A stretch of 64,000 bases of DNA from Paenibacillus polymyxa (GCF_015710975.1 NZ_CP049783.1:2823501-2887500); one strand, 5' to 3'; positions 43,286 to 52,432 are shown, counted from the stretch's first letter. The notes: generated by a model from the sequence alone, not told the origin. A program made the numbers and translations.

Positions 43286-43687
43286 TTAGGAATTTGCATT
43301 TAATTGCTTCTGAGTGTCCTTGGCTGCCTGAGCAGTTGCATCCATAACTTCTTTATCTGCTTTAGCCGCTTCATTAGCAACATCAGCAGAGGCTTTAGTT
43401 ACGCTGGATACGATGTTGTCTTTGCTCTCGGCCACCGTTTTGGCTACATCTGCTGTTTTGGTAGAAACGGTTTTGGCCAAATCCGTCGCTTTACTGCTGA
43501 CTACGGATGCAACATCCTTGGTTTTGTCGGAGACAACAGTCATTTTTTCGGACAGATCGCTACGCAAATCACGGCCTGGCTTTGGAGCGAACAGCAGGGC
43601 TGCCGCAGCACCAATCAAACCTCCAATGAATAAACCCTTTGCAAAACCTGAAGTGCTTGCCATATTTTGATTGTCAATGTTACTCAT
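43286..43687 (-). CDS. YtxH-family stress protein
   Basis: A 133-residue protein with the YtxH signature near the N-terminus (GFAKGLFIGGLIGAAAALLFAPKPGRDLR is the region at residues 14-42, beginning GFAKGLFIGG). A long Ala/Lys/Asp-rich helix follows, with repeats of the form KTxDxAKTV, reminiscent of LEA-type proteins. Relatives in Bacillus are induced by general stress. GGAGT precedes the ATG. It may be co-transcribed with the GlsB-like gene 42 bp upstream. Confidence 0.8.
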   Translation of the reverse strand: MSNIDNQNMASTSGFAKGLFIGGLIGAAAALLFAPKPGRDLRSDLSEKMTVVSDKTKDVASVVSSKATDLAKTVSTKTADVAKTVAESKDNIVSSVTKASADVANEAAKADKEVMDATAQAAKDTQKQLNANS

Positions 43688-43729
43688 GATATATCACTCC
43701 TTTTATAGAATAAAAAATATATATAAATG

Positions 43730-43987
43730 TTAGGTAGCCCTTCTTAATAGCCTGGACACAAGTCCGAGCAAGAACACGAACAATGCGGTTCCAAGTATGG
43801 CTGGAATGACTGCAAAATCTCCGATGACTGGACCCCAGTCTCCTAGAATCATGGCACCGAGCCAAGCTCCTACAAAGCCAGCAATCATAGAGCCTGCAAT
43901 GCCGCCAGGCATTTCATGACCAGCCAGTGCATCGCCAATCAATCCGATAATAATAGCCATTACAATACTTAGGACAATTCCCCACAC
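43730..43987 (-). CDS. GlsB/YeaQ/YmgE-family membrane protein
   Basis: An 85-residue protein with three hydrophobic helices and the family pattern IIGLIGDALAG, GGIAGSMIAGFVGAWLG and GDWGP. These small membrane proteins are tied to stress response (GlsB in enterococci). The GTG at 43987 is the start because GGAGG lies nine bases before it. A weak SigB-like promoter can be proposed about 95 bp upstream. Confidence 0.8.
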   Translation of the reverse strand: MWGIVLSIVMAIIIGLIGDALAGHEMPGGIAGSMIAGFVGAWLGAMILGDWGPVIGDFAVIPAILGTALFVFLLGLVSRLLRRAT

Positions 43988-44080
43988 AAGGATCGCCTCC
44001 TTTATCCTGAGTTCACACAACGATAATGTTTTTGATGAATGCTGAGCTTTCGTTATTTCTTCGCCTTGCTTACTTCGTAT

Positions 44081-44106
44081 ATAAACGTTGTGACCCTGAG
44101 TGAAAC
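44081..44106 (-). promoter_or_regulatory. Weak SigB-like promoter before the GlsB-like gene
   Basis: On the minus strand GTTTCA, 14 nt and GTTTAT. The -35 and spacing fit the other sites, but the -10 has two mismatches to GGGTAT. Confidence 0.3.
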
Positions 44107-44126
44107 AAAAAACCATCTTAAAGCGC

Positions 44127-44840
44127 TTATGGTCGGGGAGGAAATGAAGGGAAGGAACGCCACAGACGCGCTCGCCAATAGACCACGGGAACGGTAAATA
44201 CCAGCCAGATCATACCTGCAATATAGCCACCTACAATGTCGGTAGGAAAATGAACTCCTAAATATACACGGCTGAGGCCAATCAAGATAATGAGCAATGC
44301 ACCAAGAACACACGGAAGGAAGAATGTACGCTTATGAACCTTTCGTTCTATAGCCCAAATGGCAAATATCATTCCGTAAAATCCCATGGAAATCATCGCA
44401 TGACCGCTGGGAAAACTGTAACCTCCTGCTTCAACCAAATGTTGAAGAGACGGACGTTCCCGTTGTAAAAATTCTTTTATGATCGTATTTAGCACCCACA
44501 TCGCCGTAAAGCTGCTTAGGATGGCAAAGGAATACGCTTTTGAGCGGAGATAGACCCAGCACAAGATTGCGGTACCGATTGCTATCAGTAATGATATGCG
44601 GAATGAGCCTAACGATGTAATGAAGATGGCGACGGGTAGCAGTTGGTAATGAGTAGCAGCTGTGTCTGGAAAAACAATATCTTGAATGCGCTCATCCCAA
44701 TATAGAAAAGGAGCTGTGCCAATCCATCTTACTGAATAGGCAATGAGAAGTAAGACAGCGATCATGATCATAGATGCGGATAGACTGCGACGCAAATAGC
44801 TTGGTAAGAATCGGAATCGTTGAGGTTCATGGGATAGCAT
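44127..44840 (-). CDS. PAP2-family membrane phosphatase
   Basis: A 237-residue protein with about six membrane helices and the three PAP2 motifs: KEFLQRERP, YSFPSGHAM and SRVYLGVHFPTD. Such enzymes remove phosphate from lipids such as phosphatidic acid, phosphatidylglycerol phosphate or undecaprenyl pyrophosphate. The active site would face the outside. Which lipid is used cannot be told. AAGGAGG precedes the ATG. Confidence 0.86.
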   Translation of the reverse strand: MLSHEPQRFRFLPSYLRRSLSASMIMIAVLLLIAYSVRWIGTAPFLYWDERIQDIVFPDTAATHYQLLPVAIFITSLGSFRISLLIAIGTAILCWVYLRSKAYSFAILSSFTAMWVLNTIIKEFLQRERPSLQHLVEAGGYSFPSGHAMISMGFYGMIFAIWAIERKVHKRTFFLPCVLGALLIILIGLSRVYLGVHFPTDIVGGYIAGMIWLVFTVPVVYWRARLWRSFPSFPPRP

Positions 44841-45071
44841 ATGTAGTAAATCGCCTCCTTATGGCTGTGATAGATTGATTTTGTGTACTATTAACTTAAC
44901 GAAAAATGAACTGGAGAGCAAAATCAGACAGAGACAATAGGCTGATTGACGCATATAAGTGCGGGGTAAAGGGATCGTATTACAGCGTTTGTAATGCCAG
45001 GGCCGGAAGTGGATTAGGAATCACGAAGTAAGGGCTGCTTTACGGAACTGAAATCCATGGAGGTGTTAAGG

Positions 45072-45791
45072 ATGATTAAAATAGTGACATCAGCAGAGAG
45101 ACATACCTCAAATAAAGGATGGATTCATAGTGAGTTTAGCTTTTCGTTTGCAGATTATGAAGATCCGAGCAATGCCCATTTTGGATGTATGCTGGCCCAT
45201 AATGATAATGAGCTTAAACCGCAGCAAGGGTTCAAAAGACATCCGCATCATGATTTGGAAATCGTTACCTATGTAATTGAAGGTCTTCTGCATCATAGCG
45301 ACAGCTTGGGCCACGAACAGGATCTGAAAAGCGGCTCGATCCAGGTTATGAGTGCAGGCACCGGGATTGAACATGAGGAGCGAAATCCTGGGGATGAAAA
45401 ACCGGTTCGCTTTTTGCAAATGTGGTTTCTACCTGAGAGTCCTGGCCTTCAGCCTTCTTATCAGGTACAAAGATTCAAGCATAGTGAACGCCTAAATCGA
45501 CTTCAGCCTGTAGTGTCTGGTTCAGAGGTGGAGGGAGCGCTATCCATTGCACAGGATATAAATCTGTATCTGAGTAGATTGGAAAAGGGACAGCAGCTTG
45601 AATATCCGCAGCAAGAAGAGCGCCGTACTCACATTTATATCATTAGCGGTCATGTCGAAGTTACGTGTCAGGATGGGGAATTTCAGTTAAGACCTGGTGA
45701 TGCCGCGCGAATTCAAAAAAGCTGTACATTAAAGATACTAGCTACAGGGAATGAGGAAATATCTGAACTGGTATTAGTAGATTTGCCTTGA
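45072..45791 (+). CDS. Pirin family protein
   Basis: A 239-residue bicupin of the pirin/YhhW group. The N-terminal cupin has the metal-binding FKRHPHHDLEIVTYVIEG and GTGIEHEERN. Some bacterial pirins have quercetinase activity; others bind regulators. The start at 45072 follows GGAGGTG; the longer frame begins inside that site. It is convergent with the YfkK-like gene. Confidence 0.82.
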   Translation: MIKIVTSAERHTSNKGWIHSEFSFSFADYEDPSNAHFGCMLAHNDNELKPQQGFKRHPHHDLEIVTYVIEGLLHHSDSLGHEQDLKSGSIQVMSAGTGIEHEERNPGDEKPVRFLQMWFLPESPGLQPSYQVQRFKHSERLNRLQPVVSGSEVEGALSIAQDINLYLSRLEKGQQLEYPQQEERRTHIYIISGHVEVTCQDGEFQLRPGDAARIQKSCTLKILATGNEEISELVLVDLP

Positions 45792-45843
45792 AGTGTCCAT
45801 GGGTAAAGGAAGAAGTGTATGAAAATACGTATATACATCGAAA

Positions 45844-45900
45844 AAATAAAGCTCGTATCCCTTGTGCGTCTGTTAAGACGACTGGAGATACGAGCTTTAT
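45844..45900. terminator. Bidirectional terminator
   Basis: AATAAAGCTCGTATC and its complement, 15-bp arms with a nested CGTCT/AGACG hairpin. Confidence 0.82.
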
Positions 45901-45949
45901 TTATGGTGACAAACTTAAAATAGCCAAGCTGTCTGTCCTACAAGCTGGT

Positions 45950-46177
45950 TTAGGAGGACTTACGCAATCTACCCAGTTCGGAGACAATGGCTTCAACCTC
46001 TGAAATGCTGAGGTTAGGCTTGCTGATCACCATATCGTAGACATCATGGATGTCCTCGTATTGCTCTAGCGAGAAAGCGGAAGCCTGCATAGCAGCACCA
46101 CTCGCCATACGAAGCTTGGTTTTAATGCCCTCAATCATATACTCAATGTTGGCATGAGACGGTACAGACAAATCCAT
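45950..46177 (-). CDS. YfkK-like UPF0435 protein
   Basis: A 75-residue, soluble, mostly helical protein. IEYMIEGIKTKLRM and EDIHDVYDMVISKPNLS match the UPF0435 (DUF1128) family that includes B. subtilis YfkK. Function is unknown. AAAGGA lies upstream of the ATG. Confidence 0.75.
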   Translation of the reverse strand: MDLSVPSHANIEYMIEGIKTKLRMASGAAMQASAFSLEQYEDIHDVYDMVISKPNLSISEVEAIVSELGRLRKSS

Positions 46178-46297
46178 CGTTAATGTTCCATCCTTTCATA
46201 ACAGGGGAAGTTGCCTGTATTGTATCATGTTTTTGTTGTAGAATGTACTGATAGCCAGATTACCGATATACAACTGAATGAAGGAGGATGGACAAAG

Positions 46298-46891
46298 TTG
46301 TCTTTGTATAATCGAGCTTCTACATCCGGTCGCTCACCCTTAGAACCTACTAATGTAGAGAAAACAGATCGCGACGGACTCGCACCGTTTTTCCGAGAAA
46401 TTCAACATCAGCATGCTATGGATAAGTTGACTTTTGTATGTATCGGTACAGATCGCTCGTCGGGTGACTCACTCGGGCCACTGGTAGGCACCATGCTCAA
46501 GGAGCAAGGCTTTCCGAATGTGATTGGCACAATGACGGAGCCTTGTGATGCGGATCATCTGGTTTCATACTTGGAGCGTATTCCCCAAGATCATCATGTG
46601 ATCGCCATAGATGCTTGTCTTGGACAGCATGGCTCAACGGGAATGTTCCTTGTTGCCCGCGAACCGCTAACCCCTGCGCGATCGGTTGGTCTGTCTCTGC
46701 CGTCTGTCGGGCATTATAGCGTTGCAGCGATTGTGAATGAGCGCAGTGCCAAACCGTACTGGACACTCCAGATGACGTCGCTTCACCTGGTCATGACGAT
46801 GGCTGCATATATTGCAGATGCAGCGGCTTGTGAATTTGGCTTTAAAACAGCTTCGCAAGATTTTCCAGCGGGTTACCGTTTCAGATATTGA
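46298..46891 (+). CDS. yyaC: YyaC-like sporulation protein (DUF1256)
   Basis: A 198-residue protein of the DUF1256/YyaC family, whose fold is related to the germination protease Gpr. Motifs include VCIGTDRSSGDSLGPLVG and VIAIDACLG. The TTG at 46298 is chosen as the start because AAGGAGG lies ten bases upstream, whereas the longer frame has no ribosome site. YyaC is made in the mother cell or forespore in Bacillus; its substrate is unknown. It supports a spore-forming host. Confidence 0.8.
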   Translation: MSLYNRASTSGRSPLEPTNVEKTDRDGLAPFFREIQHQHAMDKLTFVCIGTDRSSGDSLGPLVGTMLKEQGFPNVIGTMTEPCDADHLVSYLERIPQDHHVIAIDACLGQHGSTGMFLVAREPLTPARSVGLSLPSVGHYSVAAIVNERSAKPYWTLQMTSLHLVMTMAAYIADAAACEFGFKTASQDFPAGYRFRY

Positions 46892-46979
46892 TGGTCTGCT
46901 TAATAATATACATCAGCACGTTCTACTTACTAATATATTCAGAACGAATAGATTATATACAGAGAAAGAAGGGTTCCAC

Positions 46980-47774
46980 ATGGAAAAGGTATTATGCGAA
47001 GGAACGACGATTTGCTATGCCGAACAAGGAAAAGGAGATCCGATCATTCTATTGCACGGATTTTGCGGAAGCTCCTCCTATTGGGATGAGGTTGTTCCCT
47101 TGCTATCCCCAAGCTATCGTTGTATTGTTCCAGACTTGCGTGGACACGGACGCAGCGATGCTCCACTCGGAGCCTATACGATTGATCAAATGGCAGACGA
47201 TGTGCTTAAACTTCAGGAACAATTGGACATTCCTCAGGCTGCATGGTTTGGTCACTCCCTAGGAGGCTACTTGGCCCTTTCCGCGGCCCAGAGACATGCA
47301 GAGCGTCTTACGGCCTTTGGATTGATTCATTCGACGGCTTATGCAGATACGGACGAAGGTAAAGAAAAGCGGAACAAGGCTGTATCCACCATTCAAACGG
47401 AAGGAATTACAACCTTTGTAGATGGACTCGTACCGGGGTTGTTTGCTCCTGAACATGTGGAGTCGATGCCAAACCAACTACTCAAAGTCAAAGAAATTGG
47501 CTACAAAACACCTCCACAAGGAGCCGTAGGAGCATCACTGGCTATGCGCGAGCGCCGGGACCGTCGGGATGTGCTGTCGGCTTCTGCATTGCCAGCTCTT
47601 TTAGTAGCAGGCGAGCAGGATCAGGCGGTTCCTCCAGCACGGACGTTTACAACAGATCGGGCCGGAGTAACTCAGGTTACCCTACCGCAGTCTGGACATA
47701 TGAGCTTGTTCGAAGCACCACAGTTATTAGCGAATGCCATCTTGTCATTTTTGGACCAGAACTTGAAAAAGTAG
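46980..47774 (+). CDS. Alpha/beta hydrolase
   Basis: A 264-residue alpha/beta-hydrolase fold enzyme with the oxyanion segment ILLHGFCGSS, DLRGHGRSDAP, nucleophile elbow FGHSLGGYL, acid candidate in VAGEQDQAVP and catalytic His in SGHMSLFE. It resembles the 3-oxoadipate enol-lactonase/esterase group, but the substrate cannot be assigned. The ATG at 46980 lies well inside a longer frame that overlaps yyaC and is not credible. Confidence 0.83.
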   Translation: MEKVLCEGTTICYAEQGKGDPIILLHGFCGSSSYWDEVVPLLSPSYRCIVPDLRGHGRSDAPLGAYTIDQMADDVLKLQEQLDIPQAAWFGHSLGGYLALSAAQRHAERLTAFGLIHSTAYADTDEGKEKRNKAVSTIQTEGITTFVDGLVPGLFAPEHVESMPNQLLKVKEIGYKTPPQGAVGASLAMRERRDRRDVLSASALPALLVAGEQDQAVPPARTFTTDRAGVTQVTLPQSGHMSLFEAPQLLANAILSFLDQNLKK

Positions 47775-47788
47775 AGTAGGGTAAGTCT

Positions 47789-47834
47789 AAAAACCGGAAC
47801 CTCTGATGTGGTAACAGAAGAGATCCGGTTTTTT
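47789..47834. terminator. Terminator
   Basis: AAAACCGGA pairs with TCCGGTTTT, with more pairing inside (CCTCTG/CAGAAGAG), followed by a T-run. Confidence 0.75.
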
Positions 47835-47873
47835 GCTGACTTGTTGCTTCATATCGGTTGATGTGTAAAATGC

Positions 47874-48440
47874 CTAAGTCATATTGTTTTTGTTCAAGGC
47901 AAACGCTGTCGGCAAACCGTCAATACTTTCTAAATTTTTTTCGTATGCATACTTTTTAAGTGCTTCTTCGCCCATCTGAATCGCTACGTCCTTCAGCTTT
48001 TCCCGTTCGCTCGTGTAAGTCATGAAGGGAACTGCAAAACCACATGAATGTTGCACCATATGAACATCTACAACAATGATTTGTCTTGCTCCAGGCAGTG
48101 GATTGAAGAGAGGATACAGCTCATTCCAACGCTTTGTGTTGGGCAGCACGACTGTGCCAGTACCAAAGAGCCTTAATACACAGGGCTCGCCTTCAAATGC
48201 ACAGAACATGATGGTTACCCGTCCGTTCTCTATAATGTGTGCGCTTGTCTCGTTGCCACTTCCCGACAAGTCGAGATAGGCTACCTTATGATCTGACAAT
48301 ATACGAAAAGAATTATATCCCTTGGGGGAAATATTCACATGCCCCGTCTCAGATACAGGTGCTGATCCTACAAAGAAAATATGCTGCCGCTGTATGAACT
48401 CCTTATATTCCGGTAGTATCGAACTAAATTGTTTTCCCAT
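47874..48440 (-). CDS. Pyridoxamine 5'-phosphate oxidase-like flavoprotein
   Basis: A 188-residue split-barrel protein (HIFFVGSAPVSETGHVNISPKG is the region near residues 21-42; DLSGSGNETSAHI; RVTIMFCAFEG). This family binds FMN or F420-like cofactors and includes oxidoreductases acting on varied small molecules. Sequence does not show the substrate. AAGGA precedes the ATG. A conspicuous dyad upstream may be an operator. Confidence 0.8.
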   Translation of the reverse strand: MGKQFSSILPEYKEFIQRQHIFFVGSAPVSETGHVNISPKGYNSFRILSDHKVAYLDLSGSGNETSAHIIENGRVTIMFCAFEGEPCVLRLFGTGTVVLPNTKRWNELYPLFNPLPGARQIIVVDVHMVQHSCGFAVPFMTYTSEREKLKDVAIQMGEEALKKYAYEKNLESIDGLPTAFALNKNNMT

Positions 48441-48533
48441 ACTTCAACATCCTTCCTGTAATTAATGCGCAATTTTGTTTCTTGAGAAAATAAATATTAT
48501 ATTTTATTTTTGTGATTTAATGCATTAAAACGA

Positions 48534-48563
48534 TTATTTTTGTTTCTTATGAAACAAAAATAA
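48534..48563. promoter_or_regulatory. Perfect 30-bp palindrome upstream of the flavoprotein gene
   Basis: Arms TTATTTTTGTTTC and GAAACAAAAATAA flank a TTAT centre. A weaker relative (TTTGTTTCTTGAGAAAA) lies about 60 bp nearer the gene, just past a TATAAT on the minus strand. A repressor operator pair is plausible. Confidence 0.55.
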
Positions 48564-48836
48564 CATGAGGCTAACGGAGAATCAATATTAAATTTTCGAA
48601 TACTTGTATTTGAAGTTGATTACATGACCGGCTACAAAACATTGTGCTACCCAAATGTTACGTGTCATACGTGATTTTCTGAGTGCCGGATCATTGATGC
48701 TATAAATGATTTGTAATTGTACTAAATAGAATTACGCCATGATGGCGGCATTTGGCTTTTAGACAAGGATGTCTTACAATCAGAAGGGACAGGGTTGCTG
48801 GTTCTCTAGGCATCAGGATGAAAGGAAGGGAACGGC
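48564..48836. other. Intergenic region without a supported gene
   Basis: No credible reading frame is seen. A short dyad GCCATGATGGC occurs near 48738. AAAGGAAGGG at the right end is the ribosome site of the next gene. Confidence 0.45.
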
Positions 48837-49493
48837 TTGCTTAGAAAAGATTATTTGCTTAGTATGATGGAAGAATTGACATCAGCAGTAGCATCAGTGC
48901 TCGGTCTGAGGCGTGAAAATAAACACGTCGAAGCGCTAAAACAGCTAGATGACCTACTCAACAAGCAGTTTCGCCTTCGTTCAGATTTGCTCAGACGATT
49001 GCCGCCAGAACAAATTATTGAGCTTTTCCGAATGGGCCCTGGGATGGAAGCGGATGAGCTTCAGCAAGTGGCTCGCATTCTGGAAGAAGAAGCTGTTATA
49101 TACATGGAGACCAGCAGAATAGACGAGGGCATACGAATTTTAATGAAATCTCTTCATTTATATTTGTACAGCGATCTGAATGGCGCAAATCGTGATCTAC
49201 AGGTCCTGCCTGAACGAATAGCGTGTATCGTACAACTGGTTCATGAATATGAGCTTTCTCCTGAAACCAGCAAGCTACTGGCTGTTCATTATGAGCGGGA
49301 AAACAGACTGGACCAGGCCGCCGATGTCTGGTTTGGATTGGCATGGGAGCAGCCAGAGCTGGGATCGGAAGCAGAGGCATTTTACAGTCAGTTACTGGAT
49401 AAGGCCGATGCAGAGCTAGAGCGGGGTGGAATTTCACGCCGGGAAATCATCGAGGGTTTGTCCGAGATCACCCAATTACATGAAAGAAAGTGA
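48837..49493 (+). CDS. DUF6483-like helical protein
   Basis: A 218-residue soluble protein, largely alpha-helical, with TPR-like character in the second half (VIYMETSRIDEGIRILMKSL, HYERENRLDQAADVWFGLAW). The N-terminal part (DYLLSMMEELTSAVASVLGL) matches what I recall of the DUF6483 family; function is unknown. TTG start after AAAGGAAGGG. Stop and the next start are almost joined (TGAGATG), so the gene is probably coupled to the methyltransferase. Confidence 0.65.
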   Translation: MLRKDYLLSMMEELTSAVASVLGLRRENKHVEALKQLDDLLNKQFRLRSDLLRRLPPEQIIELFRMGPGMEADELQQVARILEEEAVIYMETSRIDEGIRILMKSLHLYLYSDLNGANRDLQVLPERIACIVQLVHEYELSPETSKLLAVHYERENRLDQAADVWFGLAWEQPELGSEAEAFYSQLLDKADAELERGGISRREIIEGLSEITQLHERK

Positions 49494-49494
49494 G

Positions 49495-50694
49495 ATGTAC
49501 CTTTTGGATTCACTGCGCGAACTTGTATACCAATTGACCACGGGAGGCTCCCTCATAACAGCAACGCTGAGTCAGCTGCGCAAACGTGAGGATGCTTCTT
49601 TTACTAAAGTGCAAATCAAACCTGTGGAATTGAAAAACAAACTGCATTACCAGTTTGCCTTTCATTACAGCAACAAAGTCATTCATGAAAATCTGACCCC
49701 TGATGAAGCTAATGAGCGCATGACTGCCTTGTTTGAGGACACATTCCGCCAAGGACTTCTATGTGCCAAGGATGCAGACTATCAGGTGCTGATCAGTAAA
49801 AAATATAAAGTATCCATTCTGACAAAGTCACCGAGCAAAAGTAAAGCCGATTTGTCTCATAATCGTAAAAAGCAATATGTGCTTGAGGAAGGAGAACGTA
49901 TTCCTTTCCTGATTGAGCTGGGGATTATGAATGAGGACGGTAAGGTACTGGCCCGCAAATACGATAAATTCCGTCAAATCAACCGTTTTCTCGAAATGGT
50001 GCAGGATGTATTGCCCAGCCTTCCGGTAGGCCGTCCATTGACGATTGTGGATTTTGGCTGTGGCAAGTCTTATTTGACCTTTGCCTTGTATCACTATTTG
50101 GCGGTACAGCAAAAACGACCTTTGCAGATTGTCGGTTTGGACTTAAAGGCAGATGTTATTGAAACCTGTAATGTTCTGGCGCAAAAGCTGCAATATCGAC
50201 AGTTGGAGTTTCTGGTCGGAGATATCGCAGACTACAATGAATTGGAGCAGGTGGATATGGTCGTTACCTTGCATGCATGCGATACAGCAACAGATGCAGC
50301 GCTGGAAAAGGCTGTCCGCTGGGGAGCGTCTGTCATTTTATCAGTTCCGTGCTGCCAGCATGAGCTGTTTAGCCAACTGGAAAACCCGGTCTTGGAGCCT
50401 TTGCTCTCCCATGGCATTTTAAAGGAGCGTTTTTCTGCACTGGCAACGGATGGAATCCGGGCCAAGCTGCTGGATATGATGGGATATCGGACACAGCTCT
50501 TGGAATTTATCGACATGGAGCATACCCCAAAAAATATTCTGATTCGTGCTGTCAAAGGCCAAGCGGGAGAACGGTCCGTTCTGTGGCGTGAGTACACAGC
50601 ATTTCGGGATTTTATACATGCTGATCCTTATTTGGAACGTGCTTGTGCGGATTTGCTTCCCGAAGGAGCGGGGCAGAAGCAGACACACAGCTAA
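49495..50694 (+). CDS. SAM-dependent methyltransferase (GSTCD/Methyltransf_32 type)
   Basis: About 399 residues. The N-terminal 150 residues are not recognised. The C-terminal class I methyltransferase domain has motif I VDFGCGKSYLTFALY, VGLDLKADVI, and the segments VTLHACDTATDAAL and SVPCCQHEL, typical of the GSTCD/METTL25-like group, thought to act on RNA. The ATG at 49495 is used as it directly follows the previous stop; an ATG at 49480 inside that gene is possible. Confidence 0.75.
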   Translation: MYLLDSLRELVYQLTTGGSLITATLSQLRKREDASFTKVQIKPVELKNKLHYQFAFHYSNKVIHENLTPDEANERMTALFEDTFRQGLLCAKDADYQVLISKKYKVSILTKSPSKSKADLSHNRKKQYVLEEGERIPFLIELGIMNEDGKVLARKYDKFRQINRFLEMVQDVLPSLPVGRPLTIVDFGCGKSYLTFALYHYLAVQQKRPLQIVGLDLKADVIETCNVLAQKLQYRQLEFLVGDIADYNELEQVDMVVTLHACDTATDAALEKAVRWGASVILSVPCCQHELFSQLENPVLEPLLSHGILKERFSALATDGIRAKLLDMMGYRTQLLEFIDMEHTPKNILIRAVKGQAGERSVLWREYTAFRDFIHADPYLERACADLLPEGAGQKQTHS

Positions 50695-50705
50695 GAATAT
50701 AGTGA

Positions 50706-50740
50706 AAGTGGAGCCACTGCGGGGTGGCTCCACTTTTTTG
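50706..50740. terminator. Terminator
   Basis: AAGTGGAGCCAC and GTGGCTCCACTT form a 12-bp stem followed by T-rich DNA. Confidence 0.85.
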
Positions 50741-50774
50741 TAAATTACAGTTCATGGTTGCTATACGCAAACCT

Positions 50775-51098
50775 CTACCCGCCATAGGCACTTCTAAAAG
50801 CGGTGCACAAAACATCGCGATCCACCTTCCACAATGCCGCGAGCTCCTCGCTGACATCTTCGTCCCACCAGTCGCACAGTAGTTTGCGATTGCTATGGTT
50901 TTCCGCAATCCAGATGAGGTGGCCGACGACCTTGCGGCAATATAGCTCCTCGCCCTGCTTGACCAGATCAGGAGCAATGTGAACAGGCAGACGTTTGCAG
51001 GTTCGGTACAGCTCTTTGCAGCATGCGCGGCGGATCCCGCGAGCCGTGGGCAAACGGGATTGTGAATTGTCATGTTTGGGGAATTTGCCGGGAGGCAT
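50775..51098 (-). CDS. Hypothetical protein
   Basis: A 107-residue soluble protein with a basic N-terminus, a CC pair (RRACCKELYRTCKRLP) and Trp-rich acidic segments (LIWIAENHSNRKLLCDWWDED). No domain is recognised. GGAGGGGG precedes the ATG at 51098, which supports expression. The four or five cysteines do not form a clear zinc motif. Confidence 0.55.
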   Translation of the reverse strand: MPPGKFPKHDNSQSRLPTARGIRRACCKELYRTCKRLPVHIAPDLVKQGEELYCRKVVGHLIWIAENHSNRKLLCDWWDEDVSEELAALWKVDRDVLCTAFRSAYGG

Positions 51099-51243
51099 AT
51101 TGTACCCCCTCCTCTCTCTCACAACTTATGCGGGCAGAGGAGCCGGGGTCACTGACCTCCCTATTTGAGCGAAGTGGCGGCGTGTTCTGCCGCTGTGATA
51201 CACTAATGAAAATAGAGAAACAGGCAGGGAGTGGGAAGAAAAA

Positions 51244-51858
51244 ATGGACCATATATCTAGTATCATTAATTATTTGTTTGAGATCATTCGTAGTCTTGGG
51301 TATTTTGGTATTATGCTAGGCTTGATGGTGGAGGTCATTCCAAGTGAAATTGTCCTCGCTTACGGCGGCTTTTTAGTGTCCTCAGGTCATATTAATTTTT
51401 TTGGCGCAGTCGTGTTCGGAACGATTGGCGGGGTGCTGGCCCAACTGTTCATTTACTGGATTGGACGCTATGGTGGCAGACCCGTATTAGATAAGTATGG
51501 GAAATACATACTCATCAAAAAAAGCCATGTTGACCACGCTGAAGCCTGGTTCAATAAATATGGCACGGGGGTCATTTTTACAGCTCGCTTCATCCCTGTT
51601 GTTCGTCACGCGATCTCAATCCCTGCCGGGTTGGCTCGAATGAACGTATGGCGCTTTATTATTTTGACGACGCTAGCGATTATACCTTGGTCTGTTTTGT
51701 TTATATATTTAGGTATGCTGCTGGGAGACAAGTGGGAGCAAATTGACGAAGTGGCAGCACCTTACATCAAACCCATTTTGCTAGTTGCTCTTGCGCTCTT
51801 GATCATTTATTTTGTTATCAAATGGATTGTAGCCAAAAACAAAAAAGGAAGTGTATAA
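51244..51858 (+). CDS. DedA-family membrane protein
   Basis: A 204-residue polytopic protein of the DedA (SNARE-associated/VTT) family, with the diagnostic FTARFIPVVRHAISIPAG and GRYGGRPVLDKYGKY. Family members flip lipid carriers such as undecaprenyl phosphate or phosphatidylethanolamine. The carrier used here is not evident. The thioredoxin-like gene starts one base after its stop. Confidence 0.87.
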   Translation: MDHISSIINYLFEIIRSLGYFGIMLGLMVEVIPSEIVLAYGGFLVSSGHINFFGAVVFGTIGGVLAQLFIYWIGRYGGRPVLDKYGKYILIKKSHVDHAEAWFNKYGTGVIFTARFIPVVRHAISIPAGLARMNVWRFIILTTLAIIPWSVLFIYLGMLLGDKWEQIDEVAAPYIKPILLVALALLIIYFVIKWIVAKNKKGSV

Positions 51859-51859
51859 C

Positions 51860-52429
51860 ATGAGCCGTACTAACGTATCGCAATATTTCGGCAAGGGCTT
51901 GAGTCCTGAACAATTTATGGAGGGCATGGAAAAGAACAAAGAAGCCTTCCGCTCCGGATACGATCAGTTTGTGTGGAGCCGCGAAGAGGATCGGGAGTTT
52001 TTTGAAAGCCTGAACCATCGTGATGATCTGCGTGTGCTTATATTGGCTGCCGACTGGTGTGGGGATGTAGTACGCAATGTGCCAGTTGTGTTCCGCGCGC
52101 TGGAGAATAGCGGTATTCCAACTGAAGTATTAATTTTGGAAAATCATCAGGCGCTGATGGACGACTTCCTGACGATGGGCGGACGTGCTGTGCCGATTGT
52201 GATTTTTGCGGATACTGGGGGCCACGTACTGGGTCACTGGGGACCACGTCCTGCACATGTCCAACAAATTATGATCGAATTCAAACGTGAAAATCCAGAT
52301 CGGGAAGCCGATGATTATCAAGAAAAAATCGCAGTTGCTCGCAAAGAAATGGCTGCAAAATATGGGGAGGGAACCGAGGTTCATCCTGTGATTGTTCAGG
52401 AATTACGCGAGCTGATCTCGGGATTTTAA
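51860..52429 (+). CDS. Thioredoxin-like fold protein
   Basis: A 189-residue cytosolic protein with a thioredoxin-like core (DLRVLILAADWCGDVVRNVPVV is the region at about 55-76; the active-site-like part is WCGDV; cis-Pro loop RAVPIVIFAD). Only one cysteine occupies the usual CxxC position, so it is not a classical disulfide reductase. The ATG at 51860 follows GGAAGTG. The gene is coupled to the DedA gene and to the hydrolase gene after it. Confidence 0.75.
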   Translation: MSRTNVSQYFGKGLSPEQFMEGMEKNKEAFRSGYDQFVWSREEDREFFESLNHRDDLRVLILAADWCGDVVRNVPVVFRALENSGIPTEVLILENHQALMDDFLTMGGRAVPIVIFADTGGHVLGHWGPRPAHVQQIMIEFKRENPDREADDYQEKIAVARKEMAAKYGEGTEVHPVIVQELRELISGF

Positions 52430-52432
52430 CTT

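Noticed and set aside
46211..46297. N-terminal extension of the YyaC-like protein from an ATG at 46211
   Set aside because: The ATG lacks a ribosome site, while AAGGAGG lies ideally placed before the TTG at 46298 and the family begins there.
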